Assembly: GCF_003611635.1 (NCBI RefSeq)
Contig: NZ_RAVZ01000047.1
Span: 1 to 38,766 of the forward strand
From: Corallococcus terminator
Lineage (GTDB): Bacteria > Myxococcota > Myxococcia > Myxococcales > Myxococcaceae
Length of the DNA: 38,766 nucleotides
Direction: 5' to 3'
Of the stretch, positions 16,651 through 22,185 are shown in pieces (position 1 is the stretch's first letter; each line of letters starts with the position of its first letter). The notes below the pieces were generated by a model. The model was given only the letters and a program-made list of their open reading frames with translations, was not told where the DNA came from and made no database searches. The translations under genes were made by a program, and so were the position numbers.

Positions 16651-17113
16651 CCCGCGACTCCTTGAAGACCTTGTCCGTCGTGTCCTTGAGCGTGTTCACC
16701 CCGGGCGTCGCCGCATCCCGCGGACGTGCCGTGGTGAGCGCCGCCATGCTGCGCGACAGCTCGCTCGCGCTGTCATCCATCATCTGCCGGGACTTCATGC
16801 GGTTCACCGCGCGGAAGATGCCGAAGCAGCCTCCGACCAGGTTCACGCCGCCCACCAGCGCCAGCGCTCCCGCCCACCCCAGCCAGGTGGCCAGGAAGGC
16901 TGAAAGCGCGCCGCAGACGAACGCATAGCCCACGAGGAGGAAGGGCACGAACACGGCGATGCTCGCCACGTCCAGGCCCACCGCCTTCGCGTCCTCCGCG
17001 ATCTCCAGCCGCGCCAACTGCAGGTGCTGCGTCACCAGCCGACTGAAGCCGTCCGCCATGCGCCCGACGAGCGCGGCCACGCCGCGATCCGTCTGTTCAC
17101 TGCCCACGTGCAT
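16640..17113 (-). CDS. Phage-holin-family (YqjE-like, DUF1469) membrane protein
   Basis: A 157-residue protein with an N-terminal amphipathic region typical of DUF1469/YqjE (GVAALVGRMADGFSRLVTQH, LQLARLEIAEDAK). Two transmembrane helices follow at about 52-78 and 80-102 (SIAVFVPFLLVGYAFVCGAL; WLGWAGALALVGGVNLVGG), then a polar tail of about 50 residues. Despite the family name there is no phage context; chromosomal members are envelope proteins of unclear function. It is the first gene of the cluster, with GGAGAG about seven bases upstream of the ATG at 17113 and a promoter at 17155-17183. Confidence 0.8.
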   Translation of the reverse strand: MHVGSEQTDRGVAALVGRMADGFSRLVTQHLQLARLEIAEDAKAVGLDVASIAVFVPFLLVGYAFVCGALSAFLATWLGWAGALALVGGVNLVGGCFGIFRAVNRMKSRQMMDDSASELSRSMAALTTARPRDAATPGVNTLKDTTDKVFKESRDGR

Positions 17114-17154
17114 GCGCTCTCCGGCCGACGCTCAATCCCGTACGCGTGGGCGCC

Positions 17155-17183
17155 AACCTAGGCACCCCTCCCCGCCGCGACAA
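17155..17183 (-). promoter_or_regulatory. Promoter of the YqjDE-like five-gene operon
   Basis: On the minus strand, TTGTCG (17178-17183) and TAGGTT (17155-17160) are separated by 17 bp. The predicted start near 17148 gives a leader of about 35 nt with a GGAGAG ribosome-binding site before the ATG at 17113. Confidence 0.5.
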
Positions 17184-17269
17184 CCACATCCCGGCGAAAC
17201 TGTCCGGCGTTCGCAAGCGTCGGCCACTCAACGCGAGAAACCTCCGGACCCCCGTCACCCTAGCCGATC

Positions 17270-17284
17270 GCGCCGTCCCGGCGC
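17270..17284. terminator. Short GC-rich hairpin after the EEP gene
   Basis: GCGCCG (17270-17275) and CGGCGC (17279-17284) pair perfectly around a 3-nt loop, five bases past the stop of the minus-strand EEP gene. No T-run follows, so it is at most a weak terminator or mRNA-stabilising hairpin. Confidence 0.25.
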
Positions 17285-17288
17285 TGGG

Positions 17289-18053
17289 CTAGCCAATCAA
17301 CTGCACCGGCGGCGCCACGGGCGGCTGCACCGCGATGGGCGCCTCGAAGCGCATGACGAGCGGCAGGTGGTCGGACGCCACCCGGCTGAGCGGCGTGCGG
17401 TGCGGCGTCACCGATACCGGCCGCACCCCTGAGTCCACGTAGATGCGATCCAACCGGAACAGCGGCAGCCGCGTGGGGTACGTGCGCGCGGCGGCCCCCA
17501 GCTCGAACGCGGCGTCGTGGATGGCCTCCCGCACCAGCGACGACACCGGCCCGTTACCCCACGAATTGAAGTCCCCACACACCACCATCGGGTCCTTGCG
17601 CGCCGCGTCCCGGAGCAGGTCCGCGGACAGGAGCAGCGCTTCCTGCCGCCGCCGCTCGCTCACCGACAGGCCCAGGTGGAGGCAGAAGACATGGAGCTGC
17701 TTTCCGTCGCCCAGGTCCAGGTCGCACCGCAGCGCCCCCCGGGGCTCGCGCCCCGTCACGCTGAGGTCGTAGTTCTTCGACTTGATCACCGGCAGCCGGC
17801 TGAGGATGGCGTTGCCGTAGCGGCGCCCGTTGCGGACCACGTTGGGCCCGAAGGCCATGTGCATGCCCAGCATCTCCGCCAGGTGTTCGGGCTGGTCCTC
17901 CCGGGACGTCTTGCCCCGGAAGTCCCCCACCTCCTGGAGCGCGATGATGTCCGCGTTCACCTCACGCAGCACCGCGCCCACGCGGGACAGGTCGAAGTGC
18001 CCGTCCACGCCGATGCCGCTGTGGATGTTGTACGAGACGAGTGTCAGCTCCAC
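17289..18053 (-). CDS. Endonuclease/exonuclease/phosphatase (EEP) family protein
   Basis: Predicted metal-dependent phosphoesterase of 254 residues. EEP motifs run in order: LVSYNIHSG (metal-site Asn) near residue 7, IIALQEVGDF (metal Glu) near 38, the conserved His region LHVFCLHLGLS, VVCGDFNSWGNG (Asp/Asn) near 170, LDRIYVDSG, and ASDHLPLVMRF (catalytic Asp-His) near 233. There is no signal peptide. The substrate cannot be told: members cleave DNA, RNA, phosphoinositides or lipids. GTG at 18053 is chosen because GGAGGGTGAG lies just upstream. It follows the 170-residue gene by 25 bp, probably as an operon. Confidence 0.85.
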   Translation of the reverse strand: MELTLVSYNIHSGIGVDGHFDLSRVGAVLREVNADIIALQEVGDFRGKTSREDQPEHLAEMLGMHMAFGPNVVRNGRRYGNAILSRLPVIKSKNYDLSVTGREPRGALRCDLDLGDGKQLHVFCLHLGLSVSERRRQEALLLSADLLRDAARKDPMVVCGDFNSWGNGPVSSLVREAIHDAAFELGAAARTYPTRLPLFRLDRIYVDSGVRPVSVTPHRTPLSRVASDHLPLVMRFEAPIAVQPPVAPPVQLIG

Positions 18054-18078
18054 GCGTCGCTCACCCTCCCCTTCCGGT

Positions 18079-18591
18079 TCAGGCCGGGATGATCCGGCGG
18101 GCCGCCAGTCGCACCGCTTCCAGGGGCAGCGTCGCCAGGCGCTGCACCGCCGACGCCACGTCACCCACGCCGGCCTGGATGGCCTTCAGTTGCCGGCGCG
18201 CCTCGTCGACGAGGTCCGTCAACTGGCCCTGCGAAGGCACCTGTTCCTTCGTGGTGGGCAGCGCGCCGATGGGCGCCGTCGTCCCGATGATGGGCGCCGC
18301 GACCGCCTTGCGCTTCTTGGAATTGCCGCCCGAGCGCGCCGGCTGGGCGTGGGAGAACTTGGCGTCAGCCTCGGGCCGGGCCAGTTCCTCCAGTTCGAGC
18401 TCCATCTTGCGCGCCATGAGGATCTCCTCCGTCTGGGCGTGGCTCTTGCCGTAATGGATGCCCTGCGTGTCATCCACCGTCACGCGAGCGGAGCGGGACA
18501 ACTGCTCCTTGTCCTGCTGACGGAGGCCGCGCTTCTGCGGAGGCACGGACTGGGGGACCTTGAAGTGGTCGAAGCTGTAGGAGCGAGGCAT
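18079..18591 (-). CDS. Unknown protein (170 aa), cotranscribed with the EEP gene
   Basis: A highly charged, mostly helical-looking soluble protein with no recognised family. Residues 1-60 are basic and polar (MPRSYSFDHFKVPQSVPPQK). The middle is acidic (MARKMELELEELARPEADAK) followed by a KKRK basic patch. The last ~45 residues form an amphipathic Ala/Leu-rich helix ending in LEAVRLAARRIIPA. ATG at 18591 is preceded by GAAAGGGAGAG. It is the first gene of a two-gene unit with the EEP protein, and a promoter candidate lies at 18636-18663. Confidence 0.65.
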   Translation of the reverse strand: MPRSYSFDHFKVPQSVPPQKRGLRQQDKEQLSRSARVTVDDTQGIHYGKSHAQTEEILMARKMELELEELARPEADAKFSHAQPARSGGNSKKRKAVAAPIIGTTAPIGALPTTKEQVPSQGQLTDLVDEARRQLKAIQAGVGDVASAVQRLATLPLEAVRLAARRIIPA

Positions 18592-18635
18592 GCGCGCTCT
18601 CCCTTTCGAAATCGATGCGCTGCGTTGATGGGATG

Positions 18636-18663
18636 AAGCTAGGGAGCCCACCGTCGTCCGTAA
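18636..18663 (-). promoter_or_regulatory. Candidate promoter of the unknown-protein/EEP operon
   Basis: On the minus strand, TTACGG (18658-18663) and TAGCTT (18636-18641) are spaced by 16 bp. The predicted start near 18629 gives a leader of about 38 nt with a clear ribosome-binding site. Confidence 0.4.
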
Positions 18664-18674
18664 CGGCTTGACAC

Positions 18675-18686
18675 CTCGGATCCGAG
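18675..18686. promoter_or_regulatory. Perfect 12-bp palindrome beside a consensus -35 element
   Basis: CTCGGATCCGAG is self-complementary. It starts one base after a plus-strand TTGACA (18668-18673) and lies 11 bp upstream of the minus-strand -35 candidate. The position suits an operator serving either divergent gene, but no binding protein is known. Confidence 0.3.
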
Positions 18687-18905
18687 ACGGCTGCCTGCCG
18701 CTCGTCCGGCCGAGAACACAATTTCGCCTCCCGGGGCACGCAAGTACCGACAATGGCACGCATTCGTCGCCCGCCTCCGGGACGTCCAACCGGGCGTCGA
18801 CCAGCGGACCTCCAGGCAGGCCCTTCAAGTCCGCGAGGCAGTCAACCAACACCTCCAACGCCGGTCCGGGAAGGTTCCGCGCGCGTGTGGTGTAAAGAAC
18901 GGCCC

Positions 18906-19991
18906 ATGCCCGCCCGGAATCATTCCGCGTCCCGACTCCTCGTCCTCACCCTGCTCGCCTCCGGGCCTTCGGCGCTCGCCGCCGGGTCGCCTGCCTCTTC
19001 TCCCGCCGGGGTGGCGGGGACCGTGACGGGCGCCGCGCCCACGCCCTCCCCCGCCGGCACCCGCGCTCCGGGCGCGCCCACGCCGGGCGCCGTCATCCAG
19101 GGAGAGCTGGCCCCCCTGCTGGTGAAGTCCGGCCCTGGCCCCGTGCTGGACAGGCCCCTGCTGTCGCTCCAGCCGGCCAGCGCGAAGCCGGGCGATCCGG
19201 TGCTGGTGACGGTGCGCGGCGCGGCCGGACTTCCCACGGGGACGCTCGGAGGCCGGGCGCTGCGCTTCTTCGCGTGGCGCGAAGGCTACCTCGCCCTCAC
19301 CAGCCTCCCGGTGGAGCTGCCCCCCGGCACGCAGGCGGTGGACGTGATGGCCCCCGGCAAGGGCCTGCCGGTGGCGCTGTCCGGCATGCTGGAGGTGAAG
19401 GATCCGAGCTACCGCGAGCGCGAACTGCGCGTGGCCAACAAGTACGTGTCGCCGCCCAAGGCGGTGAAGGCGCGCATGGCCGCGGACCGCAAGGCGTTCG
19501 CCGAGGCGTTCGCGCAGCCCTTCCAGACGCCGCTGTTCGGACAGAACTTCGCGTGGCCGCGCCAGGACGAGGTGACGGCGCCCTTCGGCGACCGCCGCTC
19601 GTTCAACGGCAAGCTGCAGAGCCAGCACTTCGGCGTGGACCTGGACGGCGACGTGGGCGCGCCGGTGGTCGCCGCCAACGACGGCACGGTGGTGATGGCG
19701 CGCGACAACTACGCCTCCGGCAACACCGTGCTCGTGCACCACGGCGCCGGCCTCTTCACCGCGTACTTCCACCTGTCGCGCATCGACGTGAAGAACGGCG
19801 CGGTGGTGAAGCAGGGCGACGGGCTGGGACTCGTGGGCAGCACCGGCCGCGTCACCGGGCCCCACCTCCACTGGGGCGTGAAGGCGGATGACCGGTGGGT
19901 GGATGGTCAGACGCTGCTCAAGTTGGACTTCCTCGGCGTGCCGGAGACGCCGGGCGTCGCGGTCAGCTCACCCGAACTCGCAAATCCCTAG
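18906..19991 (+). CDS. Exported M23 family metallopeptidase (LytM-like)
   Basis: Predicted periplasmic peptidoglycan endopeptidase of 361 residues. A signal peptide (MPARNHSASRLLVLTLLASG) ends near the Ala-Leu-Ala at 25-27. A Pro/Ala/Gly-rich linker and a ~120-residue beta-rich domain follow. The C-terminal M23 domain (about 225-345) has the zinc ligands His and Asp in SQHFGVDLDG and the HxH motif in GPHLHWGVK, plus the structural YFHLSRIDVKNG segment, so it is expected to be active. ATG at 18906 marks the start of the signal peptide. It is divergent from the unknown-protein/EEP pair and convergent with the enoyl-CoA hydratase gene, with a strong hairpin between them. Confidence 0.92.
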   Translation: MPARNHSASRLLVLTLLASGPSALAAGSPASSPAGVAGTVTGAAPTPSPAGTRAPGAPTPGAVIQGELAPLLVKSGPGPVLDRPLLSLQPASAKPGDPVLVTVRGAAGLPTGTLGGRALRFFAWREGYLALTSLPVELPPGTQAVDVMAPGKGLPVALSGMLEVKDPSYRERELRVANKYVSPPKAVKARMAADRKAFAEAFAQPFQTPLFGQNFAWPRQDEVTAPFGDRRSFNGKLQSQHFGVDLDGDVGAPVVAANDGTVVMARDNYASGNTVLVHHGAGLFTAYFHLSRIDVKNGAVVKQGDGLGLVGSTGRVTGPHLHWGVKADDRWVDGQTLLKLDFLGVPETPGVAVSSPELANP

Positions 19992-20011
19992 CGCCTCGCC
20001 GCGCGTCACCG

Positions 20012-20039
20012 GCTGGCCCCGAGCGCACCCGGGGCCAGC
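20012..20039. terminator. Perfect 10-bp hairpin between convergent genes
   Basis: GCTGGCCCCG (20012-20021) pairs perfectly with CGGGGCCAGC (20030-20039) over an 8-nt loop. It lies between the stop codons of the M23 peptidase gene (19991) and the minus-strand enoyl-CoA hydratase gene (20112). There is no T-run on either side; it is probably a bidirectional terminator of the U-less, GC-rich type. Confidence 0.55.
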
Positions 20040-20111
20040 AGCAGCGACACGTCGTGGCCCGGACCTCAGGTGACACCCGAGAGAGGAGGCCCGCCCGCAG
20101 GCGCTCCCGCG

Positions 20112-20894
20112 CTACCGGTCCTTCCACTGCGGAGGCCGCTTCTCCAGGAAGGCCGTCACGCCCTCCGCCGCGTCGTCCGCGAGCACGTTCAGCGAAAGCT
20201 GTGACGACAGGAGCTCCAGCGCGGCCGGCAACGTCATGTCCTCCGCGGTGAAGAAGGCGCGCCGTCCCAGGGCCAGCACCGCCTGGCTCTTGCCCGCGAG
20301 CTTCGTCGCGAGCGCGGCCACCGTGGCATCCAGCTCCGCGGCCGGCACCACGCGGTTGAGCAACCCCAGCGCCAGCGCGTCGCGCGCGGGCAGCCGGTCC
20401 CCGGTGAGCACCAGCTCCAGCGCGCGCTTGCGGCCCAGGTGCCGCTGCAAGAGCGCCATCATCATCATGGGGAAGAGCCCCACGTCGATTTCGGGCGTGC
20501 CCAGGTCCGCGCCCTCCACGGCGACGGCCAGGTCGCACGCGAGCACCAGGCCCAGCCCGCCCGCCAGCGCGTGGCCGTTGACGCGGGCCACGGTGGGCTT
20601 GCGCACCTCCTGGAAGCGCGTGAGCAGCCGCCCGTAGGAGCGACGCCCTTCGTGGGTGGCCAGGAAGCCGCCGTCTCCGGTCATCGCCCCCAGGTCCCCA
20701 CCCGCGCAGAACACCTTCTCCCCCGCCCCGGTGAGCACGAGCACGCGCACGGCGGGGTCGGCGTCCGCGCGGTCGAGCGCGGCGAGCAGGCCGTCAATCA
20801 CCCCCGGCGACAGCGCGTTGCGCGCCCTCGGCCGGTCGATGGTCAGGTGCGCTTGGGGGCCTTGGACTTCGTACCGGACTTCTCCCGCTTCCAT
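20112..20894 (-). CDS. Enoyl-CoA hydratase/isomerase family protein
   Basis: Crotonase-fold protein of 260 residues, likely acting on an acyl-CoA in fatty-acid or branched-chain degradation. The oxyanion-hole segments are FCAGGDLGAM near 60-70 and GGLGLVLACDLAVA near 110. Both glutamates used by hydratases are present, in TPEIDVG and ALELVLTG. After the first Glu comes the run FPMMMMALLQ in place of the commoner PGAGGT, a variant seen in one subgroup of hydratases. The only plausible start, ATG at 20894, lies inside the TetR gene, giving a 52-bp same-strand overlap; no alternative start exists before the first beta-strand. It is cotranscribed with, and probably controlled by, that regulator. 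Confidence 0.88.
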   Translation of the reverse strand: MEAGEVRYEVQGPQAHLTIDRPRARNALSPGVIDGLLAALDRADADPAVRVLVLTGAGEKVFCAGGDLGAMTGDGGFLATHEGRRSYGRLLTRFQEVRKPTVARVNGHALAGGLGLVLACDLAVAVEGADLGTPEIDVGLFPMMMMALLQRHLGRKRALELVLTGDRLPARDALALGLLNRVVPAAELDATVAALATKLAGKSQAVLALGRRAFFTAEDMTLPAALELLSSQLSLNVLADDAAEGVTAFLEKRPPQWKDR

Positions 20895-21634
20895 GTAGAC
20901 ACCTCCGGAGGGGCCTCGGGCTTCGGCTCCTCGGCCTTCGAAAGCTCGCTCCGGGAGGGTTCGGTCCGGGGTGGTTCGCCCTGGGCCTTCTCCACGCCGG
21001 GGACGAGGACACCGTGGAGGAACGAGTCGGCGATCTGCGCCTTGGCCCGCTCCAGCATCACCGTGTCGCGCGCGTCCGCGAGGCCCACGACGAAGGCCGT
21101 GAGCCCCATCTCGATGGAGCCGAACAGGAGCGCGGAGGCGAGCAGCGGATCCACATCCGGGCGCAGCTCCCCGGACTCCTTCGCGCGGGTGAACATCTGC
21201 GCGCTCAGGCGGATGACGTCCACGAAGGCCGTCTGCCGGTTGATGCGGGCCCCCGCCGGACTGCGGGCAATCTCAAGGATGAGGACCTTCACCGCGCGCG
21301 GGTCCACCCGGTAGGCCTCGAAGGCCACGTCCGCGATGCGGCGCACCTTGTCCGCCAGCGGGCCTTCGCTCTCCGCGACCAGCCGCGCACGGGAGATGAA
21401 GCCGCTCCAGCCCGTCTCGAAGACGGTCTCCAGCAGCTCGTCCTTGTTCTTGAAGTAGTGGTAGACGAGCCCGTACGCGACGCCCGCCTCCTTGGCGACG
21501 TCCGCGATGCGGCAGCCGTGGTAGCCCTTGCGGGCGAACACGTCGATGGCGGCACGCAGGATGGTCCGGCGACGCTCGCTCTCCCGCGTCCCGCCTTCCG
21601 GTGCCGACTTCTGCTGGCCCACGCGTCCTCCCAT
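20843..21634 (-). CDS. TetR family transcriptional regulator
   Basis: DNA-binding repressor of 263 residues. The helix-turn-helix is at about 24-70 (ILRAAIDVFARKGYHGCRIA, then VAKEAGVAYGLVYHYFKNKD), with a typical all-helical ligand domain to about 205. The last ~55 residues are a charged, Pro/Glu/Lys-rich tail that overlaps the hydratase gene in another frame. The start is ATG at 21634, which has no ribosome-binding sequence. GTG at 21622 (codon 5) has GGAGGA a few bases upstream and may be the true start. A promoter and a 30-bp dyad lie immediately upstream, consistent with autorepression. The gene order suggests an acyl-CoA ligand, but this is inference. Confidence 0.88.
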   Translation of the reverse strand: MGGRVGQQKSAPEGGTRESERRRTILRAAIDVFARKGYHGCRIADVAKEAGVAYGLVYHYFKNKDELLETVFETGWSGFISRARLVAESEGPLADKVRRIADVAFEAYRVDPRAVKVLILEIARSPAGARINRQTAFVDVIRLSAQMFTRAKESGELRPDVDPLLASALLFGSIEMGLTAFVVGLADARDTVMLERAKAQIADSFLHGVLVPGVEKAQGEPPRTEPSRSELSKAEEPKPEAPPEVSTWKREKSGTKSKAPKRT

Positions 21635-21663
21635 GACTGGTTGATTCGAAAATCAGCCAGTCA
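21634..21663. promoter_or_regulatory. 30-bp dyad, likely operator of the TetR regulator
   Basis: TGACTGGTTGATT (21634-21646) and AATCAGCCAGTCA (21651-21663) are inverted arms with one mismatch around CGAA. The dyad starts at the -10 element and ends at the ATG of the TetR gene, so a bound dimer would cover the transcription start. Size, symmetry and position are classic for TetR autoregulation. Confidence 0.7.
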
Positions 21664-21691
21664 CGCTACGGACGCGGGGCCCCGGGGTCAA
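21663..21691 (-). promoter_or_regulatory. Promoter of the TetR/enoyl-CoA hydratase operon
   Basis: On the minus strand, TTGACC (21686-21691) and TAGCGT (21663-21668) are separated by 17 bp. The predicted start at about 21656 lies within the dyad at 21634-21663. Confidence 0.6.
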
Positions 21692-21770
21692 TCCTTACGT
21701 AGAGCCTTCCGCCACGCCGAGGGGGAGGCGGGCGGAAGGCGCTGGAAGACGACAGCCTGCCTGGAAGGCG

Positions 21771-22121
21771 TCAGGCGGCCGAGCCGTTGAACATCACCCG
21801 GGCTACGCCCAGGAGGCGGTCCACGTCGCGGGCATTGAGGCCCCGGGCGCGGGCGAAGTCCGACAACGGACGCAGCAGATCCTCCGTCTGGGCGGGCGTC
21901 TGCTCCGTGCCCGTGAAGAGTTCTCCGAGGCTGACGCTGAGGGCGTTGGACAGCGCCGCGAGCGTTTCGACATGGGGGACACGCTCGCCACGCTCGATCA
22001 TCGACAGGAAGGACACGCTGATCTGTGCCCGCTCAGCGAGCTCTTCCTGCGTCCATCGCTCCGGGCGCTGCGTGCGAAGCTCGCGAATGCGCTGGCCAAT
22101 TCTTTTTCCGAGATCCGACAC
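21771..22121 (-). CDS. XRE family helix-turn-helix regulator
   Basis: A 116-residue DNA-binding protein with an N-terminal Cro/C1-type HTH at about 8-65 (WTQEELAERAQISVSFLSMI, ERGERVPHVETLAALSNAL). A ~45-residue C-terminal helix pair follows (LRPLSDFARARGLNARDVDR, LLGVARVMF). I chose GTG at 22121 because AGGAG lies nine bases upstream and the HTH starts soon after; a longer frame to 22202 would overlap lptD. It follows lptD by 64 bp on the same strand. Its target is unknown; an effect on the neighbouring envelope genes is possible. Confidence 0.82.
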   Translation of the reverse strand: MSDLGKRIGQRIRELRTQRPERWTQEELAERAQISVSFLSMIERGERVPHVETLAALSNALSVSLGELFTGTEQTPAQTEDLLRPLSDFARARGLNARDVDRLLGVARVMFNGSAA

Positions 22122-22185
22122 GAAAGACTTCTCCTGGGGGGGATGTTTCGAGGTGAGTGCAACCCTCGCGTACAGCGGGTGATTC

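Larger units (their letters stand above)
18592..18905. other. 314-bp divergent intergenic region
   Basis: This region lies between the divergent unknown-protein/EEP and M23 peptidase genes. It holds the minus-strand promoter candidate at 18636-18663, a plus-strand TTGACA at 18668-18673, and a perfect 12-bp palindrome CTCGGATCCGAG at 18675-18686. Beyond 18690 I see no good -10 partner for the TTGACA, no convincing small gene, and no repeat. The peptidase start has only a weak ribosome-binding sequence (AAGAACGG). Confidence 0.5.

Noticed and set aside
16640-17113. Phage holin, suggesting a prophage
   Set aside because: The family name is misleading: DUF1469/YqjE proteins are common chromosomal membrane proteins, and no phage genes or attachment sites are nearby.
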